A program made the translations under genes and the position numbers. The notes beneath the pieces are model-generated. The model was not told where the DNA came from. It saw nothing but the letters and a program-made list of their open reading frames with translations, and ran no database searches. This document shows, piece by piece, positions 1 through 9,679 of a stretch of 64,000 bases of DNA. Position 1 is the stretch's first letter. Each line of letters starts with the position of its first letter. Origin of the DNA: Rutpela maculata (lineage: Eukaryota > Arthropoda > Insecta > Coleoptera > Cerambycidae); NCBI GenBank assembly GCA_936432065.2, contig OW386285.2, positions 183,892,301 through 183,956,300 of the forward strand, in the 5' to 3' direction.

Positions 1-938
1 AAAAGGAACCTTCCTTTAAGTAAACTTGTGTCGGCGTCCTCTCATTAAAATAACATTCAGGTGGTGTAGACAAAAAAATGTATACTCTTATTACAAATTA
101 ATTATTAATAATATGTTGTAAATGCACTGATGTGTAAACTAAAATTTCTTGAGAATGGTTTATTGAAATGCAACAAGAACATCTTTTAATTTCTAGTGAT
201 ATGAAAATATTTTTTTTCCTTAATATCTATTTAGGTACCTTTATTTTTGGCTGTACTATCTATCAGCCACATAAATATCCAGAGACAATTTTGGACCACC
301 GTGCATACACGGTTATGTTACTCCATGTATCAAGTTAAAAAGTAGTGTTCGCGGGGTCCAAAAGGATATCCTTGCACTTTAGTACGTAGTATGTCCGTGA
401 AATTTCTGTGATTATCTCAGGGAGGGGCGCCAAAAAGTGCTCCCACCCGGGTGGAAAATTTACTTTGAGCCGCTCCTGCACTTAAATATGTTAAAAAGTT
501 TTAAATTGTTCATTCAAATATGACAAAATAAAACAATAGTAGGTCCGGAAATATAATCAATCTTTATTCATGTTAATTATATATAATATTAAATATAGTT
601 TGTTAATTTTTATAACTGTAACTGAATAAGATAAATTTAGCGTTGGTCGTTAAGTTGTATAAAACTTGGAATATATATTAGTACTTTTACCTGCACGTTC
701 CTTGACTATATTCTTTTAGGTTAATGAAAAATCGACATTACATAAAAAAGTAAAGGATGGCCTATAAATAAATGAACTGAGTTTTGGCACAGTTTCTTCA
801 TTGGTTTCGGCATGTTTCAAAGTAATTTTTACTTTCATTATGTTTCTATATTCAAACTTCTCACTGATGCTATTTTGAATGATTTAGAAGTGACATTTCC
901 ACCAATTTGGTTGTAATTGCAGTTGGTTGTACCATACA
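1..938. other. AT-rich DNA, no gene seen
   Basis: I see no supported reading frame, RNA gene or terminal repeat here. The stretch is AT-rich with scattered stops in every frame. A GC-richer patch around 420-480 has no coding signal. Confidence 0.5.
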
Positions 939-947
939 GGCAAATAT

Positions 948-1412
948 CATGATACAAAGAATACAAGGTATGACATTGCGCATGTGGGCGGAGCCAAATC
1001 AGTTGTTTCGTCACGCGGTGATAATTTTCTACCCGCTTCCTTCGTAAAAGTGAGTTTGCCGACGTCTGTGGAAGTTGTTTTTTGGATTATTTTACTTATT
1101 TTAGTGTTCTTGCAATAACCTTTAGTTATAAAAATGCGTTGTGCATTGGTATCATGTAAAAGTGACAATATGTTTAAAAAGTATTTATGCGGAGATAAAG
1201 CTAATTTATAAAGAACGATGCTTACTAAGAACACTAAGAATCCCTATTTATTCAAAATTCCAATGGGTCCAGGCAAACCCATGATACAAATTCTTTGTAT
1301 CATGAGGAAAATCCTATGTAATTTAAAATCCCGCTATCACCGCGTGACGTCTTGCGCCAACCGGACCGAATTTAGCGCACTATCTATCATATCTTCTATT
1401 CTTTGTATCATG
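948..1412. mobile_element. 465-bp TIR element (P- or hAT-like MITE)
   Basis: The ends are inverted copies of CATGATACAAAGAATA (right copy with one mismatch), and the flanks repeat GGCAAATAT at 939-947 and 1413-1421. An 8-9 bp duplication and a CATGAT terminus recall P-element or hAT families. A short internal palindrome at about 1279-1303 repeats the terminal motif, so a smaller copy may be nested. Around 1134 a brief stretch begins MRCALVSCKSDN, weakly like the start of a THAP zinc finger, but it breaks at once. There is no transposase, so the copy is non-autonomous. Confidence 0.6.
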
Positions 1413-1421
1413 GGCAAATAT

Positions 1422-1919
1422 TAGAGAATTAACCTCTCTAATCTTTAATACAGGGCAAAAAAAAACTAGAGTTTATTTAAACAAACACTTTCACAGAAAT
1501 CATTCAACACAAGCAAATACCACAATTAAATGAAAGATAAACTATGAATAAATTAATAAGGTTATCCTCAACGTAGTCAGATGAGTACTATGAAATTTCT
1601 ATAATGCTCCTGAAAATTATTAATTTCAGTATATCAATTTTTTTTCAATTATCTAGTGAAACCTACTTTCCCATTTCATAGTTAACTAAAATTGTTATAA
1701 ATCGTTGTATTTTGTACTCTTCTATTTTCAAAATTACAAAGTATGTAACTACTAAATTATTGTACTAATCAGATTTTTTTGTACAACTGGCAACTCTGTA
1801 TTGAGTACCAGATTATTTCTTGTTCTCAATCTACCAAATGTGGCATCGCTGTGTTCTATTCCAGGACTCCGATGCGCGAACCTTCCCCTCCCTGAAAGAT
1901 TCCAATCTGATTGTTTAGT
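1422..1919. other. AT-rich DNA, no gene seen
   Basis: No coding, RNA or repeat signal could be supported. The short open frames on the minus strand have no recognisable content. Confidence 0.4.
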
Positions 1920-2134
1920 CTTCTGTGTCCAGATCTCATTAAGATACATACGTCTACCAAATTTCAAGTCAATATCTTAATTGTGAGCACAAAAAAGTTA
2001 TAGACAGACCACAGAAATTTTTCTTTTGCTCAAATTTAAAATCTCGACGTTTCATACCATTCTAAGCCTATTTAAACAATAAAAATTTTCAAAATATTTT
2101 TTTACGCTACTATCCTTCCACTGGATGTGGAAGT
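1920..2134 (+). mobile_element. 3' part of Helentron-like short element (copy A)
   Basis: This matches the right-hand part of the longer copies at 7430-8128 and 44411-45095: the stretch around the repeated acagac track, the CTCGACGTTTC motif, then the terminal hairpin with arms TTCCAC and GTGGAA. It ends in GGATGTGGAAGT followed immediately by the left end of another copy, so two copies lie head to tail. Its 5' part is missing. Confidence 0.6.
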
Positions 2135-2344
2135 AAAAAACTGCTGCAGAAGGAATCACTACTTCCACATCCACATTTCCTATCCAAGTCTCTTACAATG
2201 AAAGAACTTTAATAATATAATACTTGAAATTGTCTACTCCAAAAAACGAAGTCACGTGGTAGTTGGGAGTGACTAATGCCAAAAAAATTTTTGGGGCCCT
2301 TGGTTCTTGTATACACACTAAATCCCAATTTTATTTTTTCCCCC
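2135..2344 (+). mobile_element. 5' part of Helentron-like short element (copy B), split by the Maverick
   Basis: It starts with a GCTGC-AAGGAATCACTACTTCC sequence, as copies C and D do, and runs on to the TCCCCC at 2339-2344. The rest of the same copy resumes at 28746 beyond the Maverick. Unbroken copies at about 7690-7720 and 44660-44690 show the same sequence without the insertion. Confidence 0.65.
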
Positions 2345-2745
2345 AGTAGGTAAAGAATGAGAAACGGCATGTACCCCCCTCCATGCCCCCCTGTGTACCC
2401 CCCACTCCTCACCCCACCCTAAACGAGATTGATCGATGGGAGGGGATGAGCCACGCCCACCTTAACAGGATTGGTCAATGGGAGGGGATAAGCCGCGCCC
2501 ACTTTAACGGGATTGGTCGATGGGCGGGGATAAGCCACGCCCTCCTTAACGAAATTGGTCGATGGGAGGGGATAAGCCGTACCGACTTTAACGTGATTGA
2601 ACGATGGGAGGGGATAGGCCGCACCCACTCTAACGGGATTGGCCGATGGGAGGGGATAATCCGCACCCAATTTAACAAGATTGGCCAATGTGACGGAATA
2701 AGCCACACCCGCCCTAACGGGATTGGTCAATGGGAGGGAGGTGAA
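2345..2745 (+). repeat. Maverick left terminal repeat with 42-bp tandem array
   Basis: About 80 bp of unique terminus is followed from about 2427 by seven full and one partial copy of a 42-bp unit. Each unit has a GATTGG (CCAAT box in reverse), a GGGAGGGG GC-rich box and a CGCCCAC-TTTAACGG tail. The array is mirrored at the right end. CCAAT and GC boxes are classic vertebrate and insect promoter elements. A role in transcription or replication of the virus is inference. Confidence 0.85.
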
Positions 2746-2841
2746 CCTAACCCCATTTATTGGGATTTAAAAAAATGGAAGATACAATCTCATGCATATA
2801 TCATATAGGTTCATTTCATAATAAACCGTTAATGTGTAAAT

Positions 2842-3539
2842 ATGTCATTTACTTTTGTTCTTAGTGGAGAATCTTCTGTATTAAATTACAATTTCAATCC
2901 ACCAATATATTTAGATGATGAGGTAGATTATGAAATTGGATTGACAAATTTTGATACTTATAATATTATTCCAAATATTGACAACAGCAACAATAAATTT
3001 GAGTGGGGGAAAAATAATGAACATATAATTGAAGTCCCCGAGGGTTGTTATGAAATTGATGACATTATAAAATACATCGTAAACAAAATAAGTGAAGAAG
3101 ATGATGAAGCAATTATCAGAATTACCACAGACATTAATACTTCCAAAGTCACTATACGCACAAATAGGAAAATTAATTTTAACGTAAAGGACTCGATAGG
3201 TCCTGTCTTAGGTTTTGAGAAAAGAGAGTTAGAAGTTAATGATAATAATACTTCCGATGACACTGTAAAAATATCTAAGGTGAATACTATCTGCGTCGAT
3301 TGCAACATTGCAGTAGGTTCTTTTGTTAATGGACAACCTGTACATATTATTCATCAGTTCTTTCCAACAGTGCCTGTTGGGTATAAAATAGTGGAATCAC
3401 CTTTAAACATTATTTCCCAGTCAGTGTTAAAACTATCAGCAACATCACTGTCAAAATAGTCGACCAAGAAGGGCATCTTGTTAATTTTCAAAAAGAAACT
3501 TTAACTGTTAGACTTCATCTTAGAAAATCAGTCAAATAA
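2842..3539 (+). pseudogene. Maverick minor-capsid candidate, frameshifted near its 3' end
   Basis: An open frame of 205 codons starts MSFTFVLSGESSVLNYNF and stops at 3457-3459. A second frame carrying VKIVDQEGHLVNF and ending at 3539 continues the same product, so one base seems lost near 3416 in a T/C run. I know this family as the neighbour of the double-jelly-roll capsid gene in insect Mavericks. Its place beside the capsid gene and its beta-rich look suggest a penton-like jelly-roll protein, but that role is inference. The full length would be about 232 residues. It is the first gene inside the left terminal repeat. Confidence 0.65.
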
Positions 3540-3544
3540 TAAAA

Positions 3545-3706
3545 ATGGTGCTGATATTTATTTCAACGTCATTCATTTATAGACATCAGCCATACTATAA
3601 AAGAGCGAGGAAGAAGGAAACCAACAGTTCTAAAAAGAATATTGAACGATTAACATTGAAAAACCGTCAGTATTTAGAATCACTTGGACTGGAAGTTTTA
3701 GTATAA
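3545..3706 (+). CDS. 53-aa Maverick protein overlapping the capsid gene
   Basis: A 53-codon frame with a hydrophobic start (MVLIFIST), a basic middle (YYKRARKKE) and a tail ending LTLKNRQYLESLGLEVLV. Its stop overlaps the start of the capsid gene as TAATG, a compact arrangement expected of a viral gene block. I recognise the LxxxNxxFLxSLGL-type ending from short Maverick proteins. The function is unknown. The conserved tail and the overlap make a real gene more likely than chance. Confidence 0.55.
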   Translation: MVLIFISTSFIYRHQPYYKRARKKETNSSKKNIERLTLKNRQYLESLGLEVLV

Positions 3707-4926
3707 TGGAGTTACTGAATGTTACTGATCTGCCCTTTAGCGACAACTCTATTTCAGAGTATCAGTTCCATACATATCAACCTAATATATCCGGAACTTT
3801 GGATTACAATGATGAAATAAGAATTCCCATCCAAGATTTAGATGCTTATACTGCACCGTGCAATACTTATTTATACATTGAAGAAAAACTAATGAAAGAG
3901 GATGGAGCTGAAGCTAAGAAATTGGAGTTTATTAATAATGGTATTGCTTTTTTGTTTCGCGAAATTAGATATGAAATGAATGGAATTGTTACAGACGCAG
4001 TGAGAAATGTTGGATTAGTTTCAACCTTAAAAAATTATATATCATACAATAAAAATGAAAGTATTTCCATGCGAAATGCAGGATGGTGTCCAAAAAATAA
4101 AAAAGGTGACAAAATTATAGCTGATACAAATGGAAATTTCAATGTTTGCATTCCATTAAAATTACTAGTTGGATTTTTTGAAGATTTCCGAAGGATTATC
4201 ATTAATATGAGACAAGAATTAGTATTAATACGTAACAGTAATGATCTAGATAGCATTACAAGTGATGATGATACTGAAAAACCAAAAATTACTATTAGTA
4301 AACTATTTTGGAGGGTGCCACATGTCACTGTTAATATGTCAGAACAACTTAGATTGAATAAGCTGATAAGTCGAAATATAGATTTCCCTATAAAATTTAG
4401 AAGCTGGGAATTAATTGAATATCCATCTCTGCCTCCCTCAAGCAGACATACGTGGCCTGTCAAGATGTCTACTAAGGTAGAAACTCCTAGGCATGTCATA
4501 ATAGCATTTCAGAAAGACAGGAAAGGAAAAATTACATCTGATATGAGTAAATTCGATGACTGTGGACTAAGAAACATAAGGGTTTTCTTGAATTCCGAAA
4601 GATATCCATATAATGATCTGTACCTAGATTTTAAAAGCAATAAATATGCAACACTTTATGATATGTTTGCAATATTTCAAGAATCCTATTACCCTCATAA
4701 AATAAATCAGCCTATTCTTAATACAAAAGAATTTAAGGACTATGCAGCAATAACGTATATTGATTGTTCCCGCCAAAAAGAAGCTATACAAACGGGGTCA
4801 GTGGTCATGAGAATAGAGTTTGAGACAGATACTCCCACTACTTCGGATATTACTGCATATTGTCTTATATTACATGAAAAACATTTCACTTATAATCCTT
4901 TAACTAAAATTGTACATCAACATTGA
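3706..4926 (+). CDS. Double-jelly-roll major capsid protein
   Basis: An uninterrupted 406-codon frame, the best-preserved virion gene of the element. I recognise it as the double-jelly-roll-like capsid family of insect Mavericks. Visible hallmarks are the N-terminal DLPFSDNSI region, the YEMNGI segment, a RVPHVTVN stretch at about residues 203-210, and the YIDCSRQKEAI segment near the C-terminus. The product should form pseudo-hexameric capsomers. The start at 3706 is supported by the TAATG overlap with the preceding gene and by the family N-terminus. Assignment rests on family resemblance and gene context. No structure was predicted here. Confidence 0.75.
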   Translation: MELLNVTDLPFSDNSISEYQFHTYQPNISGTLDYNDEIRIPIQDLDAYTAPCNTYLYIEEKLMKEDGAEAKKLEFINNGIAFLFREIRYEMNGIVTDAVRNVGLVSTLKNYISYNKNESISMRNAGWCPKNKKGDKIIADTNGNFNVCIPLKLLVGFFEDFRRIIINMRQELVLIRNSNDLDSITSDDDTEKPKITISKLFWRVPHVTVNMSEQLRLNKLISRNIDFPIKFRSWELIEYPSLPPSSRHTWPVKMSTKVETPRHVIIAFQKDRKGKITSDMSKFDDCGLRNIRVFLNSERYPYNDLYLDFKSNKYATLYDMFAIFQESYYPHKINQPILNTKEFKDYAAITYIDCSRQKEAIQTGSVVMRIEFETDTPTTSDITAYCLILHEKHFTYNPLTKIVHQH

Positions 4927-5115
4927 ACTGCGCATTACATCTTTTTTCTTTACTGGCATAAACAAAAAATAGTGCGAAGCAAGTTAGTATGCTAATGAGA
5001 TCAGAATATGCACAACTGTTGAAAGAACACAAAGAAACTGAGACTTTTAAAAAAAATAGTGGAATTATATTGCATAAAGAAAAAAGTTTTGAAAAAACTA
5101 CAAAATTTAAAAAAT

Positions 5116-5571
5116 ATGATGGTGCTTGTGGATATTCAAGGATTTAAAATAGAAAACAATAAATTTATTGTTAAGGAGCTAGCAGGATATGACGGAATGA
5201 AAACGTGTCACTATATCTTTAAACCACCTTATCCATTTGAGATGCTTTCACCGGAATTACAAAAACAAGTTCACTGGTTAACAAAAAATCACCATGGTAT
5301 TAAATGGGGTGATGGATTTACACCACTGCACTTATTCAGCAAAATTATTCAAAATTTGACTTCGGGGGTTGATTGTGTTTATGTAAAAGGACATGAAAAG
5401 GCAGACTACATGAGACAATTTATCTCCCAACCTGTTTTAGAACTAGATGAACAACCAACTTTAAGAAAATCTACCCCAAAATGTTTTTATCACTCAAATA
5501 ATAAATGCAGGTGTGCACTTTCTAATGTCTATTATTTGTATGAAAATTTTTATTTCTGTGTTAATAAATAA
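5116..5571 (+). CDS. Maverick-associated VDIQGFK protein
   Basis: The frame opens upstream at 5059, but I place the start at the paired ATGs at 5116-5121, which give MMVLVDIQGFK, the conserved beginning of this insect family. Other family marks are HYIFKPPYPF, a WLTKNHHGIKWGDG segment, VYVKGHEKADYM, and a C-terminal Cys cluster (PKCFYHSNNKCRCALSNV). The family is common near Maverick genes in insects. The D-x-Q/GF start and the VKG-E segment suggest an RNase H-like or exonuclease fold, but this is a guess and the function is unknown. An overlapping 52-codon frame at 4989-5147 has no support. Confidence 0.6.
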   Translation: MMVLVDIQGFKIENNKFIVKELAGYDGMKTCHYIFKPPYPFEMLSPELQKQVHWLTKNHHGIKWGDGFTPLHLFSKIIQNLTSGVDCVYVKGHEKADYMRQFISQPVLELDEQPTLRKSTPKCFYHSNNKCRCALSNVYYLYENFYFCVNK

Positions 5572-5664
5572 TACTAAAATGGATTTTTTTGTTTTTTATT
5601 TTAATACTTGAAGATAATAAAAAATATTACATTGAATACAATTTTTAAATATTATCTAATTAAT

Positions 5665-6000
5665 TCAATTATCCTTGTCTTGAAGATCTACCATGTTTGC
5701 AAGATCCGGCTTCAAATACTGTTTTATTACTTGTAGAAATTGATGTAAACCCAATTTCACCAGCTCCTGGACAAGGCACTTCTCGCATATTCTTTCTTTT
5801 AAAAACTTCTGACAAACTCCGTGACCCACTTCGTATGTCTTCGCTAGTTCATTACATTCATCCTCGGAGTAAAATCTTCCCATCCCATATACTGCCTCAT
5901 GTTCTGCATCAAACTGAAGATTTGAGAACTTTTGGCTTAAATGTCTGACACCACTTTCCAAATCAGTAATCTCAACTTCCTTAACGTAACACATCCACAT
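5665..6000 (-). CDS. 111-aa Maverick ORF of unknown function
   Basis: A minus-strand frame starting MWMCYVKEVEITDLESG and ending in an acidic tail. A Cys-containing helix-like stretch lies at residues 71-83 (CQKFLKERICEKC). I do not recognise a family. It is convergent with the preceding plus-strand gene and ends about 90 bp from it. That spacing, its length, and the absence of a competing frame with known content support a gene. Confidence 0.45.
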   Translation of the reverse strand: MWMCYVKEVEITDLESGVRHLSQKFSNLQFDAEHEAVYGMGRFYSEDECNELAKTYEVGHGVCQKFLKERICEKCLVQELVKLGLHQFLQVIKQYLKPDLANMVDLQDKDN

Positions 6001-6154
6001 CTTTCGTTACTATTTTTTTCTTTTTTCGGATATGATGATACGGTCAACTAATCACTTCAATTAATGTTCATGTTTTATAATGAAAGATCATACCTCCCAC
6101 TTTACTTCAGATACATGTGAAATACCTCACACCTGTTTCATCACATTTGTGAAG

Positions 6155-6490
6155 TAAGCAGTTCATTCAACTTGCAAAGTTAACAGTTTATTTTACTTAC
6201 ATATCAGATATTTTATTCAACTTATGTCAGCAGTTCATTCAACTTGCAAAGTTAGCAGTTTTTTTTACTTGCACATCAGATATTTTTATTCAACTTATGT
6301 CAGCAGTTCATTGTACTGACAGTTTTAGATAGCTGCAAAGTCAGCACTTCATTCAACTTGCAAAGTTAGCAGTTTATTTTACTTGCACATCAGATATTTT
6401 TATTCAACTTATGTCAGCAGTTCATTGTACTGACAGTATTAGATGCAAAGTCAGCAGTTCATTCAACTTGCAAAGACAGCAGCTCGTTAT
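6155..6490 (+). repeat. Degenerate tandem repeats downstream of the polymerase gene
   Basis: About four imperfect copies of a roughly 70-bp unit built from GCAGTTCATTCAACTTGCAA, a TTTATTTTACTTGCACATCAGATA stretch (split here for length) and TTCAACTTATGTCA. A similar pair of motifs occurs at about 20550-20600 near the other end of the polymerase gene. The 230 bp to 6723 hold no gene. Confidence 0.7.
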
Positions 6491-6723
6491 TTACTCCACA
6501 TTGTATGTTGTACAATATGTTCCAAAAATAGGAAATATATGTTATTACTTATCTAATGGGATATGTGTAATAGAATATGAAATATAAAACTAAAATAAAT
6601 CATTTATTTGATTAATTTCAGACATTACCTAAATACAGTTATTTGATATACAAAAATTAGTAATGATATAAAAAATAACAGTTTTCATAAATTGAAATAA
6701 TTTTAACATTAAAACAAAAAAAC

Positions 6724-7142
6724 TTACAATAAATCTAAGTCAAAGTCGATATCATGATTTTCCTGTTCAATAATCGCATTAGCTAATCTTAAAAGAACCG
6801 TTAAATTATGTTCAGCTGTATTATGGTCAGTGTTATCGTATAAATTACGAATAGAGTAATGCCCCCATGCTAGAGTTTTTGTGCTGCTAGGTATAACATA
6901 TTGCTTATCATCTTGTGCGGAAAGCGCAACTTTATTTTTCAACTCGGTATATATTGTATGCAGATGTGAAGAGAATACATACATTTTTCGATATATGAGA
7001 CCGCCGTCTTCTACTATTTGTTTATAATCAACCAAATGTAATTGATTCTTTATAACACTTTTTGAAACACCCTTGGCTTTCTTTGTGACGCTATCGTTTA
7101 CTTTAACACAGTAAGCTTTTGCCCCGGTACCAAAAAAGCCTT
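6724..7142 (-). pseudogene. DNA polymerase B, C-terminal part
   Basis: The minus strand encodes the thumb and C-terminal region of the Maverick polymerase, including KVNDSVTKKAKGVSKSV upstream of 7035 and the STKTLAWGHYSI segment near the end. It is in a different frame from the palm segment at 7143-7424, which stops at about 7143-7145, so bases appear to be missing between them. The natural end is the stop at 6724-6726. This is the last of six pieces of one gene. Confidence 0.75.
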
Positions 7143-7428
7143 CTATTGAATCGAAAAATTTGATGTGTCGAATAATTCTATATTTTTTTGAATATCGTCA
7201 TAAACATTATTTGTGTAAATTTCTAGAATTAAAGAGTCCGTGTCAGTATAACACAGAATAGCTTTGTCATCATATTGCTTCTTTATGAAGTTATAAAAAA
7301 AGTTATAAATTATTGTTTTAGAGATATCCAAAATGGTGAAGCCTATATAGAGCAGTTTGTCGTAAAATATTTTCAATAAGGACATTTGCACCGCTACCAA
7401 ATTTTCTGAAAATACTGTACATGATTTA
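7143..7428 (-). pseudogene. DNA polymerase B, palm segment with YTDTDSL
   Basis: The frame contains the family-B motif C, CYTDTDSLI, whose paired aspartates bind catalytic metals, and a LDISKTIIYNFFYNFIKKQY helix region typical of Maverick polymerases. It is separated from the upstream palm and finger segment by the Helentron-like copy at 7430-8128 and ends in a stop at 7143 before the conserved region continues in another frame. The catalytic residues themselves are intact. Confidence 0.85.
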
Positions 7429-7429
7429 A

Positions 7430-8128
7430 AAAACCGCTGCCCAAGGAATCACTACTTCCACATCCAAATTTTTTATCCAAGTCACTCACAATGAAAAAAA
7501 TTTGTATGTGGAAATAATTGTTTATGGAACTTTAATAATATAATATTTGAAATCCTCTAACCCAAAAACCCATAAAACGATACCCCACATCTGTAGCGGG
7601 GTGGGGGTGGTGATGGGGGGTGGTAATGGGGGTGAATGAAGTAAAAAAATATTTTTGAGGTTTCTGGTTCTTGTACACACACTAAATCACATTTTTTTTT
7701 CATCCCCTTTAATAATGAGGTGGGGGTGGTAATGGGGGGTGGCTAATGCCAAAACTTTTTTTGGGACCTTAGCTTCTCTTGTATATACTAAATACCAATT
7801 TTATGGACTCTTACCTGCTTGATTTACCTATTTTCCCCAAATTTACCCCAATTTACCCCCCAACCCTTCGACGGAACAAGATGAAAATATAATCTAGTTC
7901 TAGATCTCGTTAAAGTACATATGTGTACCAAATTTCAAGTCAATATCTCAAACGGTTCCAGAGTAAACGTACGCACAAAAAAAGTTACAGACAGACCGAC
8001 AGACAGAAATTTTTTTTTAGCTCAAACTTAAAATCTCGACGTTTCGTGACATTCTAAGCCTATTTGAACAATAAAAATTTTTAAAAATTTTTTTGTCGTT
8101 ACTATCCACATCCACTCGATGTGGAAGT
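7430..8128 (+). mobile_element. Helentron-like short element (copy C) inside polymerase gene
   Basis: About 700 bp with a left end AAAACCGCTGCCCAAGG, a subterminal ACTTCCACATCC motif and a right end GATGTGGAAGT. It is closely similar to copy D (44411-45095) and to the partial copies at 1920-2344 and 28746-28842. The inside has GT-rich (TGGGGGTGGTAATGG) tracts but no gene. The polymerase frame is cut between A residues with no clear duplication. A terminal hairpin, lack of target duplication and head-to-tail copies fit a Helitron/Helentron-type non-autonomous element. The assignment is tentative, the repeat family itself is certain. Confidence 0.7.
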
Positions 8129-9405
8129 AATTGGGTTTTGCAATAAGTCCTTCGGCACCCACACTACCTATGCTATTTCTCCAATGCGATACTAATTTTA
8201 CATCAACCCTATTGTCAACATTTTCCATTGTCTTCCCAAATATTGAATTTATTAAAAATTTAAAAAGATCTCGTTCAAACGCATTTTTTGAAGAATTTCT
8301 AAGTTCAGTATTCAAATCGATGTATGTTTTTAACCAAGCAGATTGTGAAAATTCTATGATTCTATATATTTTCCTAAGTATTAACCCATGTTCCAAGCAC
8401 TGTTTCAAATTTCGATAATGGAGAACATATTTATGTTTATCATGCAAATTTAGAATTAATTTTGAATTTTTGGAGCCAGCAGGCACAATGTTTTCAGGGC
8501 AAAATGGTAAATCATTATGATTATCATGCAAATGTTGCGGATATTCTAAATCCACTTCTAGTACATAACCTTTTGGTGAATCATCACCAAAGATAGTACA
8601 ATCGAAGTTTTCGATTTCATAATCATTTAACCATCGAAAATCTCCTGTGGGCAAACATTGACTCATTGAAGAACCGTACATATTGGTGGCGTCTAAATAT
8701 AATATATATGACGTTGGTTCTGATGAATTATAATCGGGAATGAATGGATTGTTTGCAATGGCTTTTCTATTGCTGCATTGACTAACACCACCACGTATTC
8801 CCTTTCTAAAAAAGTGAAGCATATCAATGTCAGTTAGAAGTTCCAGCTCAATGCGAGTCTTTCGTAACATGGCATCCCAACTCAAGGATGGTGCAGTTAA
8901 ATATTGTGCAGGATCTAATTTATATGTCTGAAGACATATCTGTCGAAAATTTTCAAAAATATCAGCAAGAAGCAATACATCTGATATTAAATAAATGTCT
9001 GAATATTCACCAAGAGTTCGACAATTAAATGTATGCCACACATCACAAGCCCGATCATAATCTTCCTGAGAAATTGAGTCACCACTCAAGATATTAAAAA
9101 ACTCATCCTGTGATGGTAATTTACCCTCATCCAATTTTTCCAGCGAATCTACGTAGGAATATGGAAAGACACCTTTACGTCTTAATAAATTGAATTGTTT
9201 GTCATCGGTATAAAATTTTCTTACTTCGAGACATTGATGTGTTTCTAGCGTTTGACTTAGTTTATCCAAAGATGCAGGTAAAAAGCGAAAAGAATCGACA
9301 AACCTTAATTTTATGAAAATTTTCTTCTGTTTTTTGTCATTAGATTTATCTACAAGAATTTGTTTGGAAAACGTAATATATTTTTCTTTATTCTGTGCAA
9401 GAACT

Positions 9406-9407
<2 letters not shown>
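8129..9407 (-). pseudogene. DNA polymerase B, TPR and palm/finger region
   Basis: The main minus-strand polymerase block, open for 413 codons from 9269 and extending upstream in frame to the retrotransposon at 9407 (QNKEKYITFSKQILVDKS). It contains the YLISDVLLLADIFENFR exonuclease-region helix, the YLDATNMYGSSMSQCLPTGDF motif A region with its aspartate, and the KNAFERDLFKFLINSIFGKT motif B region. These are hallmarks of protein-primed family-B polymerases of Mavericks and adintoviruses. The block itself has no stop. It is closed by the two flanking insertions. Confidence 0.9.

Positions 9408-9464
<57 letters not shown>
9408..9464. repeat. (TAA)n microsatellite, retrotransposon 3' tail
   Basis: About 19 TAA/ATA trinucleotides form the 3' tail of the minus-strand element and mark its junction with the polymerase gene. 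Confidence 0.95.
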
Positions 9465-9679
9465 TCTTTATTCTCAATTAATTGTATAAAGGAAAAAATA
9501 ATACAAGTAATTGTAGAGAGCGTCAGGTTAAGAACAAACAATACATGCACAAAGTTATATAATATACATACAAATATTACATACACAACGATTATTGTAT
9601 ATAACGTCATTGGACAACATATATGTGTCTAATACACATAAAACAAAACAACACAGTTAAAGGCAACTTAAGTTTAACG

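Noticed and set aside
2383..2808. 141-codon and two antisense open frames across the 42-bp array
   Set aside because: They exist only because the unit length (42 = 3 x 14) keeps all frames open. The proteins are simple repeats.
4035..4499. 154-codon minus-strand frame
   Set aside because: Antisense shadow of the capsid gene, with no family content.
6155..6490. CRISPR-like array
   Set aside because: Repeats are imperfect, without unique spacers of constant size, and the DNA is eukaryotic.
9360..9632. Poly-Asn and poly-Leu frames
   Set aside because: Translations of the (TAA)n tail of the retrotransposon.
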